Of a DNA stretch of 64,000 nucleotides, positions 18,079 through 30,438 are shown piece after piece. Made by a program: the position numbers and the translations under genes. The DNA is from Cylindrotheca closterium (lineage: Eukaryota > Bacillariophyta > Bacillariophyceae > Bacillariales > Bacillariaceae), in NCBI GenBank assembly GCA_933822405.4, contig CAKOGP040000313.1, positions 1 to 64,000 of the forward strand. Direction: 5' to 3'. A model generated the notes under the pieces. It worked only from the letters and a program-made list of their open reading frames with translations, had not been told where the DNA came from and searched no databases. Position 1 is the first letter of the stretch. Each line of letters opens with the position of its first letter.

Positions 18079-20347
18079 TTAACTTCCAGCAATGATTTCG
18101 GCATTTCCAATTGAAGGCACATCATATCTGACAAAGTAGTTGAATTCGCCAGTACTTTCAATCTTGATTTCGTTGTCACGATAGAGCTTGAAGCCTCCTG
18201 CTTGTCCAGCATCGCAGCACATTCCATCACCGAAAGAATCAAACATGGTGAATGTGTAGGTCCCGAAACTGGTGGCGCAAACCGATTCCTCGACGAGCCG
18301 AAACGCCCCTGGGTATGGCCCCCCACTACCAACAATGCTATCAGAGTCGTCCCTTAACTCCCACGTAGTTTCGACACCAAATCTATCAGTCTCAAGGGTC
18401 AAATGGAAGAAGACCTCGAGACAAACCATTTGGGGACTAATTTCGACCTCGGTTTCTGTTCCCGTCTCACCATTATTGTGGTAGAGCAACTGGTTATTGT
18501 ACCAGACCTTGTAATATCCGAAACCTACACAAAAAGCAACATGAATCAGACTGACAACAATAGAACCGACAACATGATCCTTTGTTAACTCACCTTTTCC
18601 GCAGCAGAAACCATCTCCAAACTCGTCAAAGAACTTCAAATAGTGAACACCATCATCAGCCAAACAGTGTTCTTCTTCAATCAATGCGTTGTTTTCATAG
18701 TTGCCTCCTTGAGAGATTATTCGAGGTGGATCAGTCTGCCAAAGTTCCCAGCGCGTTTCCGCTGCAAAGTCATCAAGTTGAATCTGAATCTGAATCTTGG
18801 GTGCGAAGCAACGAAGAGTGCCTTCGACAGTTGGATTTTGAGTCGGCGGATTGGTGGAAGGTGGTCCCTCGGTAGGTCTTGGAGTAGTTGGTGCAGGTGT
18901 CTTTGGTGCGGCAGTTGGTGGTGAGGTAGTTGGAGATGATGTTTGTGGGGCTGGAGCATCAATAAATTCTTTGATATCATTGTAGATACCAGGGCCTTCA
19001 AAAGGTACGGCAAGATTTCCTAGATCGCAATTCAGATGCCCACAGTGGTGCAGCCCAATGACTTTCATAGTATCCACAGCAATCACAGGAGAACCCGAGC
19101 TTCCTCCTAGGGTGTCACAGGTATATTGGATTGATTGATACGCGAAGGAATATCCACAGTTGTCACTGCCAACATCCAGGACTGCGCAACGACCATTGCT
19201 AGCGCCGGATGTAGGCCAGGTATCTTCTAGAGCAAATTGCTTGGCGCGGCCAACTGGATGCCCTGGGATGAAGATTGTTTCTCCCACAGTAGCAACACGG
19301 TCATCGATTTCCATGAAGCTGTATCGCCAATTCAAAAGTAAACATGAATATATCAGTGCATGAATGTGTCGTGACCATGAAAGAATCGAGCGATATAGTT
19401 TGTACTCACCCATATTTGGCGGCTGGGTCACCAACTAAACGAATCAAAGCATAATCCTTCTGGAAAGATTCTGCGACAAGTTCAGCACCCTCGTAGACAT
19501 CATAACCAGCCGTTTTTGTCTTGGAATCACCGCAGTTAGCACCTTCTGCCATAAATTGAAAGTCAGTATTGTCAACATCAGCTTGGCTCTCAATGCAGTG
19601 CCTGTTGGTCAACACAAGGTTGTTGGGTCCAACGAGCCATCCAGTGCAAGTTCCCTTTCCGGCGATCTTCAAGCGACAAATAGCCTTGGCCTTGTTGTAC
19701 TCATCTGGGTGGGAATCCTTGAAACACACGGCATTATTTGAATCATCACCACCACATAAGGCAAGACCTCGATGACGGTCCAAATCGAATGGGAAGAGTT
19801 CCTCGGCACGAAGCCTTCTTTGCGGATCAGTGCGTTGATCAGGTTCAGTCAAAGTCTCCAAATTTTCATTGTCTGAAAAGCCTTTGACCATTTCATCAAT
19901 TACAAAGTTTCTCTTGTTGTCTCCAGCAGCTCGCACGCAGTACACGAGCATGTTCAAAGTGTCACCTTCGACGTGATGAGCCCAGAAATTTCCACGGTTG
20001 AGTCTTCCTTGATCAGTGTAAGATGCCACTAGGTAGTCATTTTCATCAGTCAATTCCATAGTACACTCTCGATTGAAATCAAAGCTGGCAAAATGAATGG
20101 CAATAAAAGAGGCTCCTGGTTCGGAAATTGTGTACGAGAACTTGGATCTGACATTACCACCATCTTCATCGGTCATGTCATTATTGGTGATTCGAATAAA
20201 AACGCTATCTCCAATAATGGCAGGTGTAATGTTGGAAGTCTCCTGATCTGAATCCGAGCCACCCCAGTCGACTCCAAGACCAACGCCAAGTCCAATGGCA
20301 ATCACAACCACGGCAACCGCAGCGACGATCACGAGCTTATTCACCAT
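18079..20347 (-). CDS. Membrane-anchored trypsin-fold serine protease with Cys-rich tail repeats
   Basis: Three exons (20347-19410, 19318-18594, 18524-18079; introns 91 and 69 bases) give 702 residues. Residues 5-27 are a strong membrane segment (LVIVAAVAVVVIAIGLGVGL). The chymotrypsin/V8-like triad is visible: His in NNLVLTNRHC (about 250), Asp in QKDYALIRL (about 301), Ser in CDTLGGSSGSPV (about 387). A Thr/Pro linker (TSPTTSPPTAAPKTPAPTTP) leads to two copies of a Cys-rich module, FFDEFGDGFCCGKG and MFDSFGDGMCCDAG, of a type common in diatom extracellular proteins. The catalytic part is likely in the secretory lumen or outside. The last intron is in frame and stop-free (see findings). Confidence 0.85.
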
Positions 20348-20720
20348 GATATCTGTTCCGTGAAAATGATTCAGCCGTCACAATTTGTAGTCGTGTACGG
20401 TACGGAAGAAACGACAAGAAGCAGTATCCAGCAACAGAGAAAGCTGTGATCTTCAGCGAATAAAGTGGCAATGCATGACTTGCCATCACATGGGCTCAGA
20501 AAATCGTGAACTTCACGCAGATATCTGGTACATTTATGCATAGGTTGGCGTACAGACATGTCACAGTACATGTCTGGTGACACTGAAATTCGCAATATAT
20601 ATAAGATCCATCCATGTGAAATTTGAAACAGATTTGACGACGCTGAAAAAGTCAACCTGCATCACACTCCTCCAATCGATTTTCCTACATTCTTCATTCA
20701 TTAATTCAAAGACTAAATCC
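20348..20720 (+). promoter_or_regulatory. Shared upstream region of divergent protease and BAG genes
   Basis: 373 bases between two start codons that point away from each other. A TATA-like box TATATATAAG lies at 20596-20605, 116 bases before the BAG gene ATG. No other element is clear. Confidence 0.45.
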
Positions 20721-21194
20721 ATGGCATCATCAAACACTCGAACGCTGAAAGTGACGGGACTCGGTCATTCCATCAGTTTTGATATGGAAGACACTTCCAC
20801 CGTCGCCGATTTGCAAACAGAAATTTCCAAGAAAACCAAAATTCCAGCTATTTATCAACGGTTATTGGCAAGAGGCAAGAAATTTGACATTTCCAATCTG
20901 ACTCTGGCAGAAGCAGGGATTGAGCATCGGACGAAAATAATTCTTATGCACAGCGCTATGTACGCCCAAGAAAAGGAAGGATTTGAGGTGTTGTCGAAAT
21001 TGTCCGAAGAAATTGACGATCTCCATGCGAAGAAGGATTCGACTCCAACCAACGAAATGAGCGAGTTTATTACAAGAATATGTTGCAAGCTGGATGAGGT
21101 GGATGTGAAGGGGTCCGAAAATCTAAGAGCCCAACGAAAAGAGCTTATACGTAAAGCTGAGAGTATGGATACAAATAGCAATGATAAAAGTTGA
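20721..21194 (+). CDS. BAG-family Hsp70 co-chaperone (UBL + BAG)
   Basis: The product has 157 residues from the ATG at 20721. The open frame extends upstream, but that part crosses the TATA-like box and is poor in coding signal. Residues 5-75 form a ubiquitin-like domain (RTLKVTGLGHSISFDMEDTS, then LLARGKKFD and GIEHRTKIILM). Residues about 85-145 form a three-helix BAG-type domain (VLSKLSEEIDDLHAKK, ITRICCKLDEVDVKG, RAQRKELIRKAESM). The order matches animal BAG1 and plant BAG proteins, which bind the Hsp70 ATPase domain and release nucleotide. It is small and has no targeting peptide, so it is presumably cytosolic. Confidence 0.85.
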   Translation: MASSNTRTLKVTGLGHSISFDMEDTSTVADLQTEISKKTKIPAIYQRLLARGKKFDISNLTLAEAGIEHRTKIILMHSAMYAQEKEGFEVLSKLSEEIDDLHAKKDSTPTNEMSEFITRICCKLDEVDVKGSENLRAQRKELIRKAESMDTNSNDKS

Positions 21195-21283
21195 CACAGC
21201 ACGAACTGTCAACAAATCAATAGTAGTTTTTGATGATTGAGAAAGGCTATTATATTTCACATCACCTTTACAGGGATACTGCG

Positions 21284-24200
21284 CTATGATCGAGCATTGG
21301 ATTTCTCCAGTGCCTTGACGTGTTCCCGGACACAATGCATGAATCCTTCCTTATGACATCGATCCAACCTTCTGGCCAAGCCAATATCGACATCGTCCTT
21401 CATGGTCTCGGGAAGATCATCCCCCAACTCCAACAAGTCCAACGGCTTAGCGGCAGAGTCTGACTTTGAAGCCGTATAAACGCTCCGTTCGGCTGTTTGA
21501 GTGTCGATGGAAGGCTTGGGTGGTTGTTCGACTTCTGCTGGCAAGGTTGAAGGTGCAGTTGTGGAGCCATTGGTAGGAATTTCTCGAGTCTCTTGCTTCT
21601 GTTGGTCCTGAAGAGCTACCTGTTTGAGTGCTTCTTCAGGGTCAAACAGATTTACTGGGGGTTGACAACATGGGACTCCATAGCCTCCCTCCAATACACT
21701 CAAGATTCGCCCACTGCAAGTCTTGTGTGCCAGTTTGCAAATAACTTCAGTGAGTGTACCAAAGTCTTCCGCTGATAGTCCACCCAAGCCTAGCGGGTCA
21801 TTCTTGTGTGCATCAAAACCAGTTGACATGATGATAAGGTCCGGTGAAAATCGCTCAACTGCTGGAGTGACCTTGGTCACCAACGCAGTGCCAATCGCAT
21901 GGGATGTGACTCGTGGGCCAAGCGGAATGTTCAGCACTCCAGGGTGAGGAGAAGAATCTCCGCATCTACCAGGAAAGATGCCTTTTAGTGCTGACCTTCC
22001 GAGATGGTGATTTGGCAATGGATCGTCGTCTGAAGGATCTACTCCGTTCAAGTGTGGACCACCAGCATGAAGGGACACATAAAGGAAACGCGGGTCGTAA
22101 GTAGATCCCAAAATATCTTGTGTTCCATTTCCATGATGGACATCAACATCGATAACACAGATTCGGCGCAATCCATGACCACCCTCAGAGACTGGTGTTG
22201 CAGCATGAATTGCTGCACATGCAACTGGATTCAAGACACAGAAACCATTTGACACTGCCTTCATAGCGTGGAGCTCCTTTCCTGCATGGTGCCCAGGTGG
22301 ACGTGTAATCGAAAACACATTAACACACTCTCCATGAAGAATCATGTCGAGCGCTTGCAAAGCAGAACCAACCCCTGCGATGGCTGCCTTCCAAGATCCT
22401 CGGGATCCCTCTGTGAAAAGGCGATACAATAAATTTAGTACAATATGATTGCGCATGGCCAAAATTATCGAGTCAACTCTTACTTGTGTCTGCGCCACCA
22501 TTGCCTTCGCTATCTTCGGTCAGGGATGCAATCGTCGTATCATCGGCAATCGCCATGCAGCGCTTCTTGATTCGCTGAAGATATGTTTTAGTGTGAGCTC
22601 GTCGAATAACTTTGTTTTCAGCCATCTCCATATAAGACGGCTTCACCGAAGTCATCAGCTGCAGGCTTTCATTTTTCCCTGCACCGACTTCCTTAGCTGC
22701 TTTGAGCGCTGCTGGGAGTCGCACTGCTCGCTCGAAGCACCCATTCGAAGTCAGGTGTTGGTTACACAAAGAGTCTGTCATAACGTACGATACTTTGTTC
22801 CCAACACCCATAGTTGAGAAAACAACCGTGATATACTTGTAGATCCTCTCGCATAACTTTCTCCATTCCATCAAGTACTGTTGCTCTTGCTCGAGAGATC
22901 CAATTACATCTTCCCCGTGTGTCTAGATTATATTGGTGAAATTATCTGAAGCCACTGCATCACACTACATATTTGCACCCTGATCTTACCTTAACAACCA
23001 CCCAAAGCTTGACGAGAGCTTTGCGTTGGACTTCTTTCGTGTCTGCCGACAAAGCCTTGAAATCGTCCGAGTCCTTTGGTAGTTTTACAAGCAACTGATC
23101 TAGACTCTTCTTCAAAAGAAAGGATCGCGATGAATCAGAGTCTGCTCCAGCCAACAATGAAACCAGAAATGGCAGGCCGAGGGTAAACCGCTCCAACGTA
23201 ATTGATCCATCATTACTGTCGAAGTTGAGAAGTAGTGGTGGAGTTTTGAAAACCTTTTGAATTGGTTTTCTATCAGGTGTCTCCATTCCCTGGGACGCCT
23301 TGCCGTTTGTATAGCCCCAACATTTGGGCGGTTTCATGAGCTCAAGCATGGATCCAAGCTGCAATACTGGTTCTTCTCCAGACTCCAGATCGTCAAGCCC
23401 ATGCTTTTTCTCTTCCTCGTCTGGATGAGGTAATTGACTCAAAATATGGCCAAAGGGTAGGTGAAGAACTGCGTCTGGATACTGAGCCGCCTGGGCCGCT
23501 ATTGGATGCGCTTCAAACAATCCAGCAGTGGTTAGGTGTAAATCGTCCGAGTTAATAGTAGACTTCATGACGGTCTTCGAATACTCCTTTAGCCCAAGTG
23601 CAAGCCGATGCGCATCGACAAATCTTGGAAATGCTGCCTTAGGCAACCCAATGAACTTGAAAGACGATCGCAGTTGGTCGATATCCAAACCACTGCTGCC
23701 AGTGTATGGATACTCTTGAATGCAATCTGGCGATGCATCAATAGTTTCTAATTCGAACAGAGCACCAGAATTGAAGATAGTGTCTCCATGCCGCGATAAC
23801 GACTCGGAGTAGGACTCTTTGCTGGGCAACGTTGAAGTTGCATTCCAGTATGGAGCGAGAAAGACAACGTCAACTTTTTGCTTCTGAGACCCTCGTTTTG
23901 ACTGTGACTTCATCTCGGAAAAGTGCATCACACGAGCTGGCCAAAACACACCTGGACGTGAACCACGACTGTACGAAACAGCGAGCACAATTCCATGCTC
24001 GATTCCATTTACCGTAAAGTCGGGGGATGTAGTCCTGCCTGATCTTCGACTTCCCGATAAGTTTGCGGCCTGAGCTTGTGGTTTTTCCTTTTGTTCTCTC
24101 TGTTTGATCCTTTTTTCAAACCTTTTCTTAGCGTCAGCCAACTCCTCAGCCTCGAGGTCAAAGGTATCGAACTCTTCTATCCACATGGCCTTCCATAGGT

Positions 24201-25254
24201 CTCCGAGGTGGTCGTCATGATCATATGCAATTACCACACCCGTGTATCCCTGCCAAGACACCATCTCACCTATTCTGTGTGGACCACCTGAGGCACCAAT
24301 GGGTTCCAAAGACTTTGCTGTGGTCCATCCATCCTGTCGAAGCACTTCCGGATCGTACGAGACTCTTCTCACAGCGTTTTGGATGCTTTCGACAGAATCT
24401 GCTTCAGCAGCCGCCAGTACTTTTCTTGCATGTTCTGGAGTCTCGTCCAAGTTGTACACTACGCGGAGTAGATTATTCAATAGCCTTTTGCTCTGCTTGT
24501 TCCTTTCAGCCCATCTGAACAGTGACTTTTTCCCCCTATCACGAGATTTGCCATCAGGGTTAGGTATGTCTTCGTCCGCAAAGGCCAAGTTCCCAATCCA
24601 GTCGTCACGCCACCCACCCTTTCGAATTTGCAAGCTATTTTCCAGCTCTCTCGTTTCTGCCTTCGTCAAGGCATTCAAAGGTGCCACATTGTCCGGCAAA
24701 GGATCTAGTTTGACATATTTACTCACAATCTCCTCGCCAAAGTCACTTGAGTACGCACCGGAAGACTCTTCTTCGGAAGCCGGTTTGTATTCATTGTCAC
24801 CCAACGCATTGGATGGAAGATCAAGGGACGGCTCATCGCTGACTGTTGTCGTAACTTGCTTCTTATCTTTCGTCGAATTTGATGAGCTACGGACAGGTTG
24901 CTCATCGATTGCCATGTTTTCGGCGGTGTCATGAGTCTCACTTTTTGCAGCGTCAGGGCGGGACTGTAGCTCAGCAGAAGGTTCGACTTTAGTGCTTGTT
25001 GACCCTCCCACTTGCTTTCCGTCTGTATTGCCAGCTTTCGAAGTCGTCACTGAGATCGCCGAGTCCGTTCGTCTCATTTTTTCCTTTGGCTCATCGATAC
25101 TGCCGTCCAATGCTTTGCGCTTTGCGACCTCAACGGAAATGCTCTCCCCATTATAGGACGACTTCATTCCGGTCTTTTGCGATACTGTGGAGTCCACGTG
25201 TTCATCCATGTTTTCTGGAACAGGAGTAGCCTCAGACATTTTCTGCTTGTTCAT
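21284..25254 (-). CDS. PWWP-like/class II histone deacetylase fusion
   Basis: Three exons (25254-22990, 22922-22484, 22410-21284; introns 67 and 73 bases), all in frame, give 1276 residues. The first 190 are acidic and Ser-rich with a nuclear-type stretch (KMRRTDS). At about 420-470 a PWWP-like domain is seen (GIVLAVSYSRGSRPGVFWPA), preceded by a Tudor-like strand set (RIGEMVSWQGYTGVVIAYD). Residues about 780-1175 are a class II histone deacetylase with SITRPPGHHAG, DVDVHHGNGTQD, YVSLHAGGPH, STGFDAHKNDPLGLGG and LEGGYG, so the His pair, the zinc ligands and the catalytic Tyr are all kept. The reaction is removal of acetyl groups from histone or other lysines. The PWWP part would read methylated histone or DNA. 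Nuclear location is inferred. Confidence 0.87.
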
Positions 25255-26466
25255 GAACCCTCCTGGTACTATTTCTTCTGGCTAGTTTGCGTTCATAAAT
25301 AGTTGTCGTGCAACTATCCAATGCTACCAGTATGTTAAAGTACAGATGACGTTTTTATTTCGTACAAGAAGTAGTATAGTACGAGAGGCAATCTTCTCAA
25401 CTATCAGTAATCTTGGAAGCGAGGATAAGCTTGTCTCTGATAAGACTACCTTGTTGTAGAAGCAACTCGGCAATCGCAATTTAGTGAATAAATGATGAGA
25501 CGATCCTCCGACCATGTGACATGAAAAAAGCAGGCACGACGTCTGTGCGGCGTGGTTCTTGTAGATAGTGCGGCAAATTCGATTTCGTGGTCCTGTTTCT
25601 TCCCTGCTCTTCAGCGGGAGCTTGGGGAAATGCACAGACACGAGAGTAGCTAGGCACTAGAGTTTAGAATGATTGACAGTGGACTGCTGGTGCGATTTGT
25701 AGGTTAGTGCACTATATACATTTAGCCGACAATGAAGCTGAAAAAGAGGAGCAATGGATTGGTGGAAACGTCAAAAAGAGACTATTGAAGTCATAGGGGT
25801 GAGAGCGTAGCCACAGGTACGATGATTAGAAACTAGGTCACTACAACCGGTAGTTTTTGTTTGACGAACGTACAACTGTTGCAATGAAATTGGAGATTGG
25901 CGGTCTATCACTGTCGATAGCAAAACTTGCTAAGCTACACGACATCGCTACGCAATTGAGAGCTAGTTTCGCCGAATACCCTTCTACTGCATAAGACAAA
26001 CAGACGCTGTTGGCTGCTTCCTAAGGAAGACCATGATTACCTCCTAACTTCGATATAGTGGTGTGTCTAAACTTAGACAACTAGTGGTAAGCCCTCTTTC
26101 AACTAACTTGAGAAGGAGCAATTCCAAACCTTGCAATTCGAACCCTGGGAAGCAAAACGAGAGAGCGAAGAAACAAACACGGCCTGTATGCCCAATATCC
26201 TGTAATGATTGATTCAACACCGTCAACGGTACTCATGCCATGAAAAAGTGCAAAGAAAATCGACTGGTTGGATTAAAAGTCATCTTCAAGTTACCATACG
26301 TCAGTCCTTCACTTCTGTTTTATCTGAATCATCATCCATCTGACGACTTTGAACTTGATGGAAAAAGTCTGGAATTGTCGTGAGAATACAGTAATACACA
26401 GTAGCTGATCTACAACACCCAACAGCTTTGCTGCTGTAAGTATTTTGATCAACTTAACCATCGGGC
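25255..26466. other. Intergenic, 1.2 kb, no gene seen
   Basis: This lies between the divergent starts of the deacetylase and the glutaminyl-tRNA synthetase genes. Short ORFs lack motifs. A GGTTCGAATTG string on the minus strand near 26145 resembles a tRNA B box, but no cloverleaf can be folded around it. Presumed promoters of both genes. Confidence 0.6.
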
Positions 26467-29126
26467 ATGTCAATCTCGAAACGGGCTACCTGCCGATTGT
26501 TGGTCTTCACAGTCTTCACTTCGGTTGTCGATTCGTTTGCCTATGCACCAAATTTCATCACAAAGATAATCCAGGATGATTTGGGAGTAGATTCTGAATC
26601 TGAGGAAGCCACCAGTGCATTGCTACCAAAAGATGCCCATGCGGCAATAAAAACAAGATTTCCTCCTGAACCAAATGGCTACCTTCACTTGGGACACGCC
26701 AAGGCTGTCTCATTCAATTTCGCGGTTGCCCGAATGTTCCATGGAAGTTGCAACATGAGAATGGACGATACAAACCCAACAAAGGAAGACGAAGAATATG
26801 TTGAGTCAATTCTTGAGGATGTGAAATGGATTCAAAGCGGTCTATTTGAGGATGAAACTCCGTGGGAGGGTGATGTGAGGAAGACGTCGAGTTATTTCGA
26901 TACAATCTATGAATGTGCAGAGGCTCTCATCAAGTCTGGGGATGCCTATGTTGATTCTCTTTCTGCCGATGAAATGAGGGAATACAGAGGGACACTGACA
27001 TCCCCAGGGAAGAATAGTCCCTTTCGTGAACGGAGTGTAGAGGAGAATTTGGAACTTTTCCGAAAGGTGAGTTGTTTCCATTACTCGACTTTCGTTCGTG
27101 ATCACCAGAGACTAATTGTTTGCAGATGAAAGAAGGAGAATTCAAAGAAGGAGAACACGTCCTCAGGGCCAAGATTGATATGGCTTCTCCAAACATCAAC
27201 ATGAGAGACCCAACCCTTTATCGCATCAAGCATGAATCTCACCAGGAGACCGGCGACAAGTGGTGTATATATCCAATGTATGATTACAGTCATCCTATTT
27301 CTGATGCATTGGAAGGCATAACCCATTCTCTTTGTACTTTGGAATTCGAAGATCATCGACCATTTTACGAATGGACAGTCGAGAAGCTGCTTCCAACATC
27401 ATTGATATCAGCAACTCCACGCCAGATTGAGTTCAGTCGTCTGAACATCCAGAACACAGTTCTGAGTAAGAGGAAGCTAATCGGACTCGTCGAAGAGAAG
27501 CACGTGAATGGCTGGGATGACCCTCGAATGCCAACACTTTCTGGAATGCGACGACGTGGAGTTCCACCTTCTGCCTTGCGATTGTTCTGCGAAAGGGTTG
27601 GAATTTCAAAGACCGATTCAAACATTGCATTCTCGGCCCTGGAAGATTGTGCTCGCTTGGAGATGGACGAAGCTTGTGAACGCGCGTTCGCAGTTCTAAA
27701 GCCACTCAAGGTGACAATCGACAATTGGGATGGTACGTAGTTCAAGCTAATCCATTTTGTTCTTTTGTTATCTGTGAAATATTTACGACTTCTTTTGCGA
27801 TACATAGGTGGAATTGAAGAATTCTCTGCGCCAAGACATCCAAAGAAAGAAAAAATGGGGGACCGTGTAATTCCATTCAGCAAAGAAGTGTACATTGAAC
27901 GAACTGATTTTTTTGACCTGGACGGACCAGAAGGAAAGGAGAATGATGGAAAGGTACCGAAGGGATACAAGCGACTGCTACCAGGTGACAAAGTCCGACT
28001 TAGATATGCATATGTCATTGAGTGTAAAGAAATTATTCGGGATCCCAAAACCTCGGAGCCAATCGAATTGAAGTGTTTTTACTACCCTGACACACGAGCT
28101 GGAGTTACACCTGAAGGAATGAAAAGAGTTAAAGGAATCATTCATTGGGTGGAAGCCTCAACAGGAGTTCAATGCAAGGTGAACCAATATGATCGACTGT
28201 TTTTGGCTGAAGAACCAGGAAAGAGAACTGGAAACCATCTAGATGACTTGAATCCAAACTCGCTTGAGGTATTGAACGGTGTTTTCGTCGAACCTAGCGT
28301 TGCAAAGGATGCTTTAGAGATGATTGAGAAGGTCAATGCAGATTCCAACGATGGTAGTCTGTACACTTCGTCTCTTGCTTACCAATTCGAGAGAAGCGGA
28401 TACTTTGCACTTGACAAATCATCAACTGGTGAAGACGGTCTTGTATTCAACAGAGTTGTGACACTGCGTGATACATGGGGCGTGGATCCCGAGCAAGCTG
28501 GAAAGGCCAATCGCAACCGTGGCAAGGCATCTGGGAACAGCAACCAGCGCAAAGCTTCAGGAGGAAGCGGAGGCGGCGTCGTTGAGGACGAAAGAAGGGT
28601 TGCGTTCCGAGCAGCTACAATTCTGGAAGCAGGACCGCACCCTGAGGCAGACAGTCTCCTGGTTTGCGAGGTTGACTGTGGAGATGTGGCTGAGGATGGA
28701 AGCCCTGAACCTCGTACAGTGGTTGCAGGTTTGGCTCAAAAAATTGCAGCTGACGACCTTGTGGGCAAGCACATTGTGGCAGTTACAAACCTGAAGCCAG
28801 CCACAATGAGAGGCATCGAAAGCACAGCTATGCTGCTCGCGGCGTCAGACGGTAAAGAGGGCGATGACGAGAAGGTAGAATTGTTGATTGTACCCGATGA
28901 CGTTCCAAATGGTGAACTCTTGAACTGGGAAGACAAAGAAGCTAGCGAACCTGATGGTTTGATGAAGAGCAAGGGTGCACTGAAAGCTTTTGACCGAGTC
29001 AAGTCTGCATTGCGCACAAACAGTGACGGTGAAGCAACCTGGACAAGTGGTGATTCAACTCATCGACTGATGTCATCTCAGGGACCCGTGAAGACAACCT
29101 CCCTCAAGGATACTGTCATTCAATGA
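26467..29126 (+). CDS. Glutaminyl-tRNA synthetase, bacterial type, with C-terminal tRNA-binding domain
   Basis: Three exons (26467-27066, 27126-27732, 27808-29126; introns 59 and 75 bases) give 841 residues. The enzyme charges tRNA-Gln with glutamine. [13 protein letters not shown] (HIGH motif, about 67-79), [33 protein letters not shown] and VLSKRKL (KMSKS motif, about 312) are clear. It lacks the N-terminal domain of eukaryotic GlnRS and starts like bacterial GlnRS at [10 protein letters not shown]. Before that, 25-30 residues look like a signal peptide followed by FAYAP, an ASAFAP-like plastid signal. At about 660-775 an EMAPII/Arc1p-like OB fold is fused ([29 protein letters not shown]), which binds tRNA. 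The linker is Gly/Lys-rich. Confidence 0.9.
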
Positions 29127-29249
29127 TGAAAACACCATTAATTTTTGAATAGTATCATATCAAATTACAATATTAGTGTTAATATCAATAGTGAATCCCC
29201 AGATCATAGACATACTGTAGTCTATTCTTCCCCATCGCATTCTAGCGCG

Positions 29250-30438
29250 TTACTCTTCTCTTGACATGGACATTTGAAGCGGCAATATTGATGTTGGCGA
29301 GTCAATGCTTGGCAGTATTGATTTTTGGTTATGCACAAGCGTAAAGCTGATGAATCCGAGAAAGCACAAACCTATACCAAAGGCTCCAAACATGGAAATA
29401 GGTACACCAAAAGCAATAGCTGTGAAAATAACGGCGAGTATGCGCCGAAGGCAATTGAAGCAAGTGTATTGGACAACACTAAGCTTTGTAAGAACTAAAC
29501 AACTTGCGACACTGAAGTGAAAACAAGCAGTGTAAGTACATGGATTGAACGATGCCACCCCTTTTCAAGTTGATTTCCTTGACTCACCAGTAGGTACAGA
29601 AGCAAGCAGCATTGGTCACAGCCAAGACGCCATAACTCCAATTCGCTTGCAAACTCGAGTTGACGATTCGCTCAAATATACCTGGTAATTCAAATATTAT
29701 GACAGGAATAACAAGGGACATAGCACCAATTTGCTCCATGTGCATCAATAGATTCTCATCGTCCATTTTTTGTGAATCAACGTGTGCTCGGAATAGTTTT
29801 TGAGACTTTGCTCTCAGTGCAAAACACAAGTTGGCAATCATGACAATGCAAGCCGTCTTCATGGACTGATGGAACTCTTGATTCATAGTATTGGGATCCG
29901 ATGAATTGGCAATCGTACTACAGAAAACTCCACCGAGGAGAATGATAAAGCAGATTGCTTCGTTTCCAGAAAGAGAATCGATTCCAAAGAAAAGCGCAAT
30001 CGCGGTTGTCATTAGGGGTTCGGAGGCCTTCATGGTTTCAACAAACGAAGCCGATGAATGCGAAAAGCAAGTATTGCTGGCCAAGAAATCCAATGCATTA
30101 AATAATCCAGTCAAGACGAAATCATAATAGATTGGTTGTGTGTTCATGGAGAGATTCTTTGGTAAAGGTTGAAGTCTGCCAGTCGAAAACAAATGGGTTC
30201 GAAGCAACAAGCTTCCAATAGTGAGTTGCTGCAAGGTGAGGACCAGAGGAGGAACTGCATATTCATTCATCAATAGCATCTTGGTTGTGCAGATGCTTCC
30301 CACACCCACGCCATACCACACTGGGATTGCCAGCAAAATTTCCCATGTGAGATGCGAACCACCATTATTTTTGTTCCTTTTGTTTGGACTGAGAGATGAT
30401 AATTTTGGGTCAGTCCAAGACTTCGTTGAGTTGGTCAT
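29250..30438 (-). CDS. Drug/metabolite transporter, triose-phosphate/nucleotide-sugar type
   Basis: Two exons (30438-29588 and 29511-29250; 76-base intron) give 370 residues. The join makes FCTYCVASCLVLTKLSVVQY and keeps the hydrophobic period of the family. The longer frame above 30438 starts only with TTG. About ten membrane helices are visible. The stretches TLQQLTIGSLLLR, SSASFVETMKASEPLMT and CFNCLRRILAVIFTAIAFG match the TPT/NST family, whose members exchange sugar phosphates or nucleotide sugars for phosphate or nucleotide monophosphate. There is no plastid presequence, so a Golgi/ER or outer plastid membrane site is possible. The substrate cannot be read. Confidence 0.85.

Noticed and set aside
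26085..26165. Possible tRNA (B-box-like GGTTCGAATTG on the minus strand)
   Set aside because: The T stem does not pair and no acceptor or anticodon arm can be drawn at the right distance.
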